From Cloacimonetes bacterium UBA4175 (lineage in GTDB: Bacteria; Cloacimonadota; Cloacimonadia; Cloacimonadales; Cloacimonadaceae): a stretch of 38,470 nt of DNA. Made by a program: the position numbers and the translations under genes. Position 1 is the stretch's first letter. The number at the start of each line of letters is the position of its first letter. Below are positions 8,412 to 14,950 of the stretch, piece by piece. The stretch lies in the NCBI GenBank assembly GCA_002379855.1, contig DFUX01000077.1, positions 1 to 38,470 of the forward strand, given 5' to 3'. Below the pieces are notes generated by a model. That model saw nothing but the letters and a program-made list of their open reading frames with translations, did no database searches and was not told where the DNA came from.

Positions 8412-8703
8412 CCCTCGCGCGCGCGAGGAGGCTAAGTCTTTGTCTTCTTGGGGTCATCCTTAACCCGGTGAGGGATGACCTAAGGATGATGGCACCAAAG
8501 CCAGTCGCAGCAAGGGACGGGGCTATGAAGGAAAAACGGGATTGTTGGCATATTATTTTCATTGAAGCAAGCTTAGCGAGCTGTCCAGACTCCCTCCTGC
8601 CTTCATGTCCCATTGACCGCCCGTTGAGCGCTGAGTGATTTCTGGCGTAGCGATTACTCAGCGGTCAATCAGTGATCAATTAGCGATCAATATATGAGGG
8701 CGG
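8412..8703 (+). repeat. Dispersed structured repeat, full copy (copy A)
   Basis: This is about 290 bases, matching the element at 18275-18568 over nearly its whole length without a frame-disturbing gap in the middle. It opens with the palindrome CCTCGCGCGCGCGAGG (8413-8428). Then comes GGTCATCC (8452-8459) pairing with GGATGACC (8473-8480), and overlapping it TCATCCTTA (8454-8462) pairing with TAAGGATGA (8481-8489). The distal part has ATTGACCGC pairing with GCGGTCAAT, enclosing CGCTGAGT pairing with ACTCAGCG. The ends carry GCCCTC and GAGGGC as short terminal inverted repeats. It contains no convincing gene. It lies between the oxidoreductase operon end and the dnaN promoter. Confidence 0.85.
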
Positions 8704-8828
8704 AAGCCATATCTTGGTCATCACTTTAGCCAAATATGCCAATCTAAAAAGCGCACTGCTTTGGATAAAGCGCTTATCTGCCAGCCACCCCAATCCACCC
8801 AGATATTTGCAAGAAAGTGGAAATCTCC

Positions 8829-8860
8829 AGAAAACGAAGCGCGGAACCGAAGTCCCGCGC
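8829..8860 (-). terminator. Rho-independent terminator of the oxidoreductase operon
   Basis: Read on the minus strand, GCGCGGGAC and GTTCCGCGC form a nine-pair stem with one G-U pair, closed by a TTCG tetraloop, followed by TTCGTTTTC. It lies 28 bases beyond the stop of the gamma-subunit gene. The U-run is short but the stem is strong. Confidence 0.75.
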
Positions 8861-8887
8861 CGCTGTCTATTTATTCATTACGTTGTA

Positions 8888-9427
8888 TTACTTCTGTCCA
8901 ATTTCGATTCCACGTTTGATGGCGGTGAGATTCTTTTCCAGGAGGTCTGGATTCTTTTCTTTGAGAAAAGAGTTCAGCTCTTCCTCGATGGTCTCATACT
9001 TGATCAGGCCAGTTTTGCCGATAATAATGCCTATGGCAAGCATGTTGAGCACCATCTGTGAACCAATCTCCTGAGCAATGTCGCTCATCGGGGCAGCCAC
9101 TTTTTGCACGTCATCCCTCTTGCAGCCATGGGGACACATGGAGGTATTGATGATAATGACTCCACCCTTGCGAATCGAGGGGGCGAACTTATCGACCGAG
9201 GGTTGATTGAGAGCCACCAGCACATCGGGAAAGCTCACGATCGGAGAGGCGATGGGTTCATCCGAAACAACCGTGGAAACGTTGGCAGTTCCACCTCTCA
9301 TCTCGGGTCCATAGGAAGGCAGCCAGGATACGTTGCGGCCTTCTTTCATCGCAGCCTGGGCAATGAATCTGCCGATGGTTAGAACCCCTTGCCCGCCAAA
9401 TCCGGCGCATATCATTTCAGTAGTCAT
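8888..9427 (-). CDS. 2-oxoacid:ferredoxin oxidoreductase, gamma subunit
   Basis: The 179-residue protein belongs to the POR/VOR/KOR gamma family. It begins with ICAGFGGQGVLTIGRFIAQAA, the glycine-rich motif of the family, and continues with SYGPEMRGGTANVSTVVSD, a strongly conserved segment, and the PDVLVALNQPSVDKF block. With the other subunits it oxidatively decarboxylates a 2-oxoacid to an acyl-CoA, reducing ferredoxin, in the cytoplasm. Its start ATG overlaps the beta-subunit stop by one base. It is the last gene of the delta-alpha-beta-gamma operon and is followed by a terminator. Confidence 0.9.
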   Translation of the reverse strand: MTTEMICAGFGGQGVLTIGRFIAQAAMKEGRNVSWLPSYGPEMRGGTANVSTVVSDEPIASPIVSFPDVLVALNQPSVDKFAPSIRKGGVIIINTSMCPHGCKRDDVQKVAAPMSDIAQEIGSQMVLNMLAIGIIIGKTGLIKYETIEEELNSFLKEKNPDLLEKNLTAIKRGIEIGQK

Positions 9428-10176
9428 TATTCCACTCCCTCGCCCTTGTCTCTAAACACTCCCGGTTTATAGAAAGGCAGCATATTTTCCCGGGCCCAAT
9501 CCCTTGATTTGACAGGATCGAAACCCCAGTTTGTGGGACAGGTGCTTACAAACTCGATGAAGGTGAAGCCACGTCCCTCTTTATTGTATTGGATTGCTTT
9601 GCTGACGGCCTTTTTGGCTTTAATGATCTCAGCCGGGCTCAACAGCGAAACGCGCTCGATGTAATAAGGAGCCACCAGGGTAGCCAGCAGTTCACAAACG
9701 CGGATCGGATAACCGATGTCATCCACTTTGCGTCCATAGGGGCTGGTGGTGGTCTTCATATCGGGAAGCGTGGTCGGAGCCATCTGCCCGCCGGTCATGC
9801 CATAGATGGCGTTGTTGACAAAGAACACGGAGATGTGTTCGCCTCTGTTTGCCGCGTGTACGATCTCGGCGGTTCCGATGGCGGCCAGGTCTCCGTCTCC
9901 CTGATAAGCAAAAACATGCATATCCGGACGGGCCCTCTTTATGCCTGTGGCAACAGCCGGGGCACGTCCATGGGCGGCCTGGGCCATGTCGAAATTGAAG
10001 AATTTATATGCAAACACCGAGCAGCCGACGGGAGCGACACCCGCCATCTTATTGATCAGCCCTTGCTCGTCAATGGCTTCAGCGATCAGGCGGTGAGCAA
10101 CTCCGTGCAGACAGCCGGGACAGTAGGTAAAGGGTGTTTTGGTGAGGGATTCAGGTCTTTTTGCTATCACTTCCAT
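9427..10176 (-). CDS. 2-oxoacid:ferredoxin oxidoreductase, beta subunit (TPP-binding)
   Basis: The 249-residue beta subunit binds thiamine diphosphate. It has an early YCPGCLHGVAHR, with cysteines in the place typical of this family, and the TPP motif GDGDLAAIGTAEIVHAANRG followed by NNAIYGMTGGQ. I place the start at ATG 10176 (MEVIAKRPES) because AAGGAGAG precedes it directly and family similarity begins there; the open frame continues upstream without family similarity, overlapping the alpha gene. It is ten bases from the alpha stop. The separate four-subunit layout fits VOR or KOR better than the fused pyruvate enzyme. Confidence 0.9.
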   Translation of the reverse strand: MEVIAKRPESLTKTPFTYCPGCLHGVAHRLIAEAIDEQGLINKMAGVAPVGCSVFAYKFFNFDMAQAAHGRAPAVATGIKRARPDMHVFAYQGDGDLAAIGTAEIVHAANRGEHISVFFVNNAIYGMTGGQMAPTTLPDMKTTTSPYGRKVDDIGYPIRVCELLATLVAPYYIERVSLLSPAEIIKAKKAVSKAIQYNKEGRGFTFIEFVSTCPTNWGFDPVKSRDWARENMLPFYKPGVFRDKGEGVE

Positions 10177-10186
10177 TTCTCTCTCC

Positions 10187-11266
10187 TTAAAAGCAAGCTT
10201 CGAGTTTTTCTTTGATCTCTGCAGGGGTGAAGACGATGCCTCCCACCTTGCCCCAGAAAGTGACGGGCACCTTACCCTGCACGGCGATCTTGACATCGTC
10301 AAGCATTTGGCCAGTATTGAGTTCAAACACATACACTTTCCTGACCTTGGGACCTATCGCCTCAGCTACTGCTTCGTAGGGAAATGGCCAACAGGTGATG
10401 GGGCGGATCAGGCCAACACTTTTCCCTTGGGCAGTAAGCTCGTTGATGGCTGATTTGACGATACGGGACGCAGTTCCCCATGCCACGCAGAGGATCTCAT
10501 TGTCGTCTGACACATTGTATGTATCGAACCGCACTTCATCCCGCTCTATCCTGCCATACTTCTCATATAATTCGTTGACATGCTTTTCCAAAACACTGGG
10601 GTCTATTTCCAAAGAGTTGATCTCGTGATGGTGTTTGGCATCTCCGTCCTCGTTGGGGCAAATGCACCAGGAGTTGTGGATGTTGCCAAGGGCGTCGATC
10701 TCTTCCTGGGTCTTGGCTGGTTTGAACTCCACCGGTTCCATCATCTGGCCCAACATTCCGTCCGCCAGGATCATGACGGGGTTGCGATATTTATCTGCCA
10801 GGTCAAAGGCTTCAGCGGCCATGTCCGCAAATTCCTGCACCGAACTCGGTGCCAGAACGATCATGCGGTAATCGCCATGGCCTCCGCCCTTGGTGGCTTG
10901 AAAGTAATCTCCCTGGGAAGGCTGAATATCGCCCAGGCCGGGGCCGCCCCTCTGAACGTTGATGATCACAGCCGGAAGCTCCGCTCCAGCCATGTAAGAA
11001 ACCCCCTCCATCTTCAAGGCTATGCCGGGTGAGGATGAGGAAGTCATGACCCTTTTGCCCGCTCCGGCGGCTCCATAGACCATGTTTATCGCAGACACTT
11101 CGCTTTCGGCCTGTAAAAAAGTGCCGTTGACCTTGGGCATCATCTTTGCCATGTATTCGATCAGTTCGCTTTGGGGAGTAATCGGGTAGGCAAAATAAAG
11201 GCGGCAGCCAGCTCGGATCGCGGCCTCCGCCACAGCTTCGTTACCTTTCATTAAAATCTTGGACAT
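10187..11266 (-). CDS. vorB: 2-oxoacid:ferredoxin oxidoreductase, alpha subunit (VorB-like)
   Basis: The 359-residue alpha subunit starts at ATG 11266 (MSKILMKGNEAVAEAAIRAG), preceded by GTGAGG and eight bases from the ferredoxin stop. AYPITPQSELIEYMA, FLQAESEVSAINMVYGAAGAG, MTSSSSPGIALKMEGVSYM and RGGPGLGDIQPSQGDYFQAT are the conserved core blocks. The opening KGNEAVAEAAIRAGC resembles proteins annotated VorB (2-oxoisovalerate:ferredoxin oxidoreductase), so branched-chain 2-oxoacids are the likely substrates. 2-oxoglutarate or a broader substrate range is possible. This suits an anaerobe fermenting amino acids. Confidence 0.85.
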   Translation of the reverse strand: MSKILMKGNEAVAEAAIRAGCRLYFAYPITPQSELIEYMAKMMPKVNGTFLQAESEVSAINMVYGAAGAGKRVMTSSSSPGIALKMEGVSYMAGAELPAVIINVQRGGPGLGDIQPSQGDYFQATKGGGHGDYRMIVLAPSSVQEFADMAAEAFDLADKYRNPVMILADGMLGQMMEPVEFKPAKTQEEIDALGNIHNSWCICPNEDGDAKHHHEINSLEIDPSVLEKHVNELYEKYGRIERDEVRFDTYNVSDDNEILCVAWGTASRIVKSAINELTAQGKSVGLIRPITCWPFPYEAVAEAIGPKVRKVYVFELNTGQMLDDVKIAVQGKVPVTFWGKVGGIVFTPAEIKEKLEACF

Positions 11267-11273
11267 TCTAACC

Positions 11274-11477
11274 TCACTTCTCGACCGTGATCGCCCCATC
11301 AGGGCAGGTCTGATAACACATTCTGCAAGCGATGCACTCGTCTTGCTTGAAACATTCCGCATAGTGGTAGCCTTTGGCGTTGATCTGCTCGGAGAAACGG
11401 ATGATTTTCTTCGGACAGGCGGCAATGCATAGGCCACAACCCTTGCAGTAATACGGATCTACCGTCATTCTAGGCAT
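11274..11477 (-). CDS. 2-oxoacid:ferredoxin oxidoreductase, delta subunit (2x4Fe-4S ferredoxin)
   Basis: This 67-residue ferredoxin-like subunit has two 4Fe-4S sites: YYCKGCGLCIAACPKK near residues 10-24 and ECIACRMCYQTCPDG near 47-61. Both are CxxCxxCxxxCP patterns. It carries electrons from the alpha-beta core to free ferredoxin. It is the first gene of the operon, with AAGGAGACC just before the ATG. The order delta-alpha-beta-gamma is a known VOR/KOR arrangement. The insertion of about 23 residues between the clusters is a little longer than in the smallest ferredoxins. Confidence 0.9.
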   Translation of the reverse strand: MPRMTVDPYYCKGCGLCIAACPKKIIRFSEQINAKGYHYAECFKQDECIACRMCYQTCPDGAITVEK

Positions 11478-11517
11478 GGTCGGTCTCCTTCTCTATAATA
11501 AATTGTTCTACATGCGA

Positions 11518-11546
11518 TAAAGCTCTGGAGCAGGTATTTCTGTCAA
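11518..11546 (-). promoter_or_regulatory. Possible promoter of the oxidoreductase operon
   Basis: On the minus strand TTGACA (11546-11541) is present 64 bases before the ferredoxin start. The box at the usual downstream spacing reads GAGCTTTA, ending TA rather than TG, so this is a weaker instance of the pattern seen elsewhere in the window. Confidence 0.35.
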
Positions 11547-11710
11547 ACTATTTCTTTGTTTAGACAATTTTAAGACCCGGAAATAGTATCTTTGACCCCA
11601 AGCTTTAAACTGGTAAGCCAAAAGCATATTTGATGGATGGCAAGGTTTCTGAACGGCTTGCGCAACAATTTGTAATACAAACAGATAGATGAATTGTTAA
11701 AAAATATTTA

Positions 11711-11739
11711 TTGACAAAAAATGGAGTTCTGTGAAGTTG
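11711..11739 (+). promoter_or_regulatory. Putative promoter of rlpA
   Basis: TTGACA (11711-11716), 15 bases, then TGAAGTTG (11732-11739). The transcript would start near 11746, which rules out the GTG at 11731 as the gene start and favours the ATG at 11776. Confidence 0.5.
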
Positions 11740-11775
11740 CCAGCCAGACTTAAGCAAGAAATTAGTGGAAACTTT

Positions 11776-12300
11776 ATGAGATATCAATGTAAAAAGCTAT
11801 TGACCACTGCTTTTGCGATTTGGGCTCTTGTCATTGTGCCAATCATCGCGAAAAACGTGGTCGAAGATAGAAGCGCGGAGCCTCTGCCGGACAGTCTGGC
11901 CGAGGTGATCGATTCGCTTCAAACCCAGGAACCCCCGGATTTACAGCAGACTCCGCCGGGCGAGGTGATGGTCACTTCCTACTATGGAAGGTCCTTTCAC
12001 GGCCGCCGCACAGCCAGCGGAGAAATCTACGATAAGAATGAACTGACCTGTGCCCACAAATCACTCCCCTTTCAAACCCTTCTAAAAATCACCAATCCCA
12101 AAAACGGCAAGAGCGTTGTTGTGCGCGTTAACGATCGTGGTCCCTTTAAACGGGGAAGACAGCTCGACATCTCCTATAGCGCGGCCAGAGAGCTCGATAT
12201 GCTGGCAGCCGGTGTGTTAAAACTACAGGTGGAAATCATACTTCCCGAACAAATAGCCAAGGAACCCGTGGCGAGTTCGGAAGAATCAAACCGCAGCTAA
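11776..12300 (+). CDS. rlpA: RlpA-like septal lytic transglycosylase / double-psi barrel protein
   Basis: From the ATG at 11776 this is a 174-residue protein with an N-terminal hydrophobic segment (LLTTAFAIWALVIVPIIA), likely a signal anchor. A low-complexity acidic/proline linker follows. The double-psi beta-barrel domain (about residues 68-155) has VTSYYGRSFHGRRTASGE, the conserved YDKNELTCAHKSLPF and VVVRVNDRGPFKRGRQLDIS. Family members cleave peptidoglycan strands lacking peptide stems, or bind septal glycan. There is no C-terminal SPOR domain, so this is a short version. A frame extension to GTG 11731 exists but overlaps the putative promoter. Confidence 0.85.
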   Translation: MRYQCKKLLTTAFAIWALVIVPIIAKNVVEDRSAEPLPDSLAEVIDSLQTQEPPDLQQTPPGEVMVTSYYGRSFHGRRTASGEIYDKNELTCAHKSLPFQTLLKITNPKNGKSVVVRVNDRGPFKRGRQLDISYSAARELDMLAAGVLKLQVEIILPEQIAKEPVASSEESNRS

Positions 12301-12310
12301 TAACAGCATT

Positions 12311-12360
12311 GGAATCAATCCTTGCCCCGGCCTGAGCAAAGATTGATTCCACTTTTTTTA
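12311..12360 (+). terminator. Rho-independent terminator after rlpA
   Basis: GGAATCAATC (12311-12320) pairs perfectly with GATTGATTCC (12341-12350), with an additional TTGC/GCAA pairing inside, and ACTTTTTTTA follows. It lies 10 bases beyond the rlpA stop and directly before the psuG ribosome site, so psuG would depend on read-through or on a promoter I cannot identify. Confidence 0.85.
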
Positions 12361-12372
12361 CGGAGAGTACGC

Positions 12373-13293
12373 ATGAAAGCGCTACCCCTCAATATTGTTG
12401 TTTCCCCTCTGGTAAGCTACGCCCTGCAGGAAAACAAAGCTGTCGTGGCTTTGGAATCCACTGTGATCACCCACGGCCTGCCCTATCCCCAAAACCTGAA
12501 AATCTGGCGGGAACTGGAAGAACTGGTCTTTTCCGTGGGAGCCGTGCCAGCTTCAATTATCGTTTTGGAGGGCATAGCTCATATCGGATTGGATAATGAG
12601 CAGATCCAGAGACTGGCTACTGCCCTGAAGGAAAACCAGCCTTTTAAGAAACTGGGCAGCCGAGATCTTGCTCTTGCCTGCGTGAAACGATATAGTGGGG
12701 GAACCACAGTATCAGCCACCATGTCGCTTGCCAGGCAAGCCGGAATCGAGGTCTTTGCCACCGGAGGCATCGGTGGAGTGCATCGGGATTGGGAGCGCAC
12801 ACTGGATATCTCCAGCGATCTCACCGCCCTTTCCAGAATCCCGATGGCGGTGGTCTGCGCCGGTTGCAAGGCTATTCTGGATGTGTCTGCCACGCTGGAG
12901 TATCTGGAAACTATGGCTGTGCCTGTGCTGGGTTGGCAAACAGACCGTTTTCCCCTCTTTTACACTCATGACAGCCCTTATCCCGTGGAGAGACTTGATG
13001 CTCCAGAGGAATTTCGGCGCTTTTGGCGTCAACATCTGGATCTGGAAGGAAAGGGCGTTTTGATAGCCAATCCCATCCCCAAAGAGCACAGCCTTCCCGC
13101 GGAGAAGATGGAAACCGCTATCCAGGCTGCCATTAGCGTGGCCAGGGAACAGGGCATCAAGGGAAAATCCCTCACCCCTTTTCTGCTTGACTTTCTGGCG
13201 CACCACACAGAAGGTGCATCTGTGGAGGCCAATCTGGCGCTGCTGCGCAACAACGTGCTTCTGGCGGCAAAGCTGGCCCAATCTCTGCAGTAA
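12373..13293 (+). CDS. psuG: Pseudouridine-5'-phosphate glycosidase
   Basis: PsuG reversibly splits pseudouridine 5'-phosphate into uracil and ribose 5-phosphate. The 306-residue protein has the family blocks VVALESTVITHGLPYPQNL (about 24-42), GGTTVSATMSLA near 113, and FATGGIGGVHRDWERTLDIS near 130. Length matches the family. I chose ATG 12373 because CGGAGAG precedes it; the frame also opens at 12322 inside the terminator, which is unlikely to be translated. The usual partner kinase PsuK is not next to it. The following peptidase starts 11 bases later. Confidence 0.92.
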   Translation: MKALPLNIVVSPLVSYALQENKAVVALESTVITHGLPYPQNLKIWRELEELVFSVGAVPASIIVLEGIAHIGLDNEQIQRLATALKENQPFKKLGSRDLALACVKRYSGGTTVSATMSLARQAGIEVFATGGIGGVHRDWERTLDISSDLTALSRIPMAVVCAGCKAILDVSATLEYLETMAVPVLGWQTDRFPLFYTHDSPYPVERLDAPEEFRRFWRQHLDLEGKGVLIANPIPKEHSLPAEKMETAIQAAISVAREQGIKGKSLTPFLLDFLAHHTEGASVEANLALLRNNVLLAAKLAQSLQ

Positions 13294-13304
13294 AGGATAT
13301 AAGC

Positions 13305-14141
13305 ATGAAGATTTACATTTCCACCGATATGGAAGGAATGCCCGGAACCTTCAATTGGGAGCAGGAGAAAACAGACCGGACCAGTGTAAGACGCAACTAC
13401 ACCCGTCATGTGCAGACTGTTTTGGAAAGCATCATCGCCCATCCCCGGTCGGAGGAGATCGATGAGATATTGATCGCGGATTCCCACTCTGCAGGCGACA
13501 ATCTGGACTACTCTATCACTGCGCTGGACAGACGGATAGACCTTATCTCAGGCTGCCCCCGCCAGTTTTACATGATGCCTGACCTCAGCCCAGATTTCGA
13601 TCAGGTGTTTCTTCTGGGCTATCACAGCGGCACCGGAGCCCTGCGGGGAAACATGGATCACACCTACTCCAACAGCCGCATCCACAAAATCTTTATCAAT
13701 GGCAAACCGATGAACGAAGCTCTGATCAACTCTGCTTATGCGGGCTGGATGGGAGTTCCGGTGAGTCTGGTGAGCGGAGACATCACACTGCAATCCGAAC
13801 TGGCCTCTCCCATGCCCTGGCTCAACTATATACCCACCAAAAAAGCTGTGGCCAAGTTCGCCGCCCGCAACTTTTCCCAATCCCGGGTTGATGAAGCCAT
13901 CAAGCTTGCCGTGGACAGGGCGCTCAAACTCAAAAAGACGGACATCCCGCTGTTCACTTTCGAAAGCCCCGTCACTCTCAAGATCGAGTTCCACTCCACA
14001 GCCATGACCGATCAAGCCTGCCTGATGCCTGATGTTTACAGGCTTGACGGCAGAACGATAGAATATACCCATGCGGATTACTCCGTGCTCTTTGAAGCAA
14101 TCATGGCTCTGGTCACGCTGGCTGCCAGCGCAAACATCTGA
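13305..14141 (+). CDS. M55-family D-aminopeptidase (DppA-like)
   Basis: The 278-residue protein belongs to peptidase family M55, self-compartmentalising zinc D-aminopeptidases such as Bacillus DppA. The N-terminal MKIYISTDMEGMPG contains the Asp/Glu metal ligands at 8 and 10. DEILIADSHSAGDN near 59 and FLLGYHSGTGALRGNMDHTYS near 100 hold further ligand-type histidines. It probably trims D-amino-acid-containing peptides from cell-wall turnover in the cytoplasm. An ATG with AAAGGATATAAGC upstream starts it. It lies in a plus-strand gene run with psuG and pyrE. Confidence 0.85.
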   Translation: MKIYISTDMEGMPGTFNWEQEKTDRTSVRRNYTRHVQTVLESIIAHPRSEEIDEILIADSHSAGDNLDYSITALDRRIDLISGCPRQFYMMPDLSPDFDQVFLLGYHSGTGALRGNMDHTYSNSRIHKIFINGKPMNEALINSAYAGWMGVPVSLVSGDITLQSELASPMPWLNYIPTKKAVAKFAARNFSQSRVDEAIKLAVDRALKLKKTDIPLFTFESPVTLKIEFHSTAMTDQACLMPDVYRLDGRTIEYTHADYSVLFEAIMALVTLAASANI

Positions 14142-14154
14142 AGGAGGAAGGAAG

Positions 14155-14946
14155 ATGGAAACAACACTGGTTACCATAGCCCAATTTGACGACAACTTTG
14201 AAGCAGACCTCGCCAAAGCGCTATTGGAAGACAACGGCATCAACGCCTGGCTGAAAAACGCCATCACCTACTCCATGGTGCCTGGTATCGCCCCGGAAAG
14301 GTTCTATATCGAACTGCAAGTCTCATCGGAAGATGAAATTCTGGCCCGGGAGATTCTGTCCGGTCAGCGCAGCTCATCTGAGATTAGAGACATCCTGGTG
14401 GCGGAACAAGCGATTTTGGAAGGCCACTTTCAGCTCACCTCGGGCAAACACAGCAACATGTATATCGAAAAGATCCGCCTGTTCCAGAACCCCGCCGCCA
14501 CCCTGCGCATCTGCGAACTGCTGGCAGAACTGCTGGAACCCCTGGATTACGACACAGTGGTTGGCCCTGCCTATGGAGGCATAGTTCTGGCCTTTGAGGT
14601 TGCCAGGATCAACGAAGCCAATTTCCTCTTCACCCAGCGCAAAGACGAAAAAATGACCATCCGCGAAGGATTTGACCTGAGCCAGGTAAAGAAGGCCGTG
14701 ATCGTGGAAGACATCCTCACCACCGGCGGTTCGGTGAAGGAGGTGATCGCCTGCCTCAAAGACAATGGAATCGAAGTGGTGGCTGTGGCCGCCATTGTGG
14801 ACCGTGGCGGAGGAAGAGTGGATTTTGGCTGTCCTTTCCTGAAGCTGCTGGAATTGGACATCCCTGCCTGGGAAGCCGAGGATTGCGAACTCTGCCGCGA
14901 AGGTATTGTCCTTTCCAAACCCGGATCAAGCGACAAAAAGATCTGA
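14155..14946 (+). CDS. pyrE: Orotate phosphoribosyltransferase with N-terminal DUF2007 domain
   Basis: The 263-residue protein joins two domains. Residues 1-75 (FDDNFEADLAKALLEDNGIN ... ILAREILSG) resemble DUF2007, a small putative signalling domain. From about 82 it is an OPRT, with SGKHSNMYIEK, GPAYGGIVLAFEVAR and the PRPP-binding VIVEDILTTGGSVKEV. OPRT makes orotidine 5'-phosphate from orotate and PRPP in pyrimidine synthesis. The ATG at 14155 is preceded by AAGGAGG; the open frame upstream lies within the peptidase gene. A usual PyrE is about 180-215 residues, so the extension is real extra protein. A pseudouridine-phosphate glycosidase lies two genes upstream, another pyrimidine-related function. 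Confidence 0.85.
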   Translation: METTLVTIAQFDDNFEADLAKALLEDNGINAWLKNAITYSMVPGIAPERFYIELQVSSEDEILAREILSGQRSSSEIRDILVAEQAILEGHFQLTSGKHSNMYIEKIRLFQNPAATLRICELLAELLEPLDYDTVVGPAYGGIVLAFEVARINEANFLFTQRKDEKMTIREGFDLSQVKKAVIVEDILTTGGSVKEVIACLKDNGIEVVAVAAIVDRGGGRVDFGCPFLKLLELDIPAWEAEDCELCREGIVLSKPGSSDKKI

Positions 14947-14950
14947 CCCC

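Noticed and set aside
8362..8613. 83-codon minus-strand frame over repeat copy A
   Set aside because: Composed of repeat sequence and the dnaN upstream region, with no ribosome site or conserved features.
10177..10332. Upstream extension of the oxidoreductase beta-subunit frame
   Set aside because: The extension lies inside the alpha gene, reads as low-complexity serine/arginine, and a strong ribosome site sits at the internal ATG.
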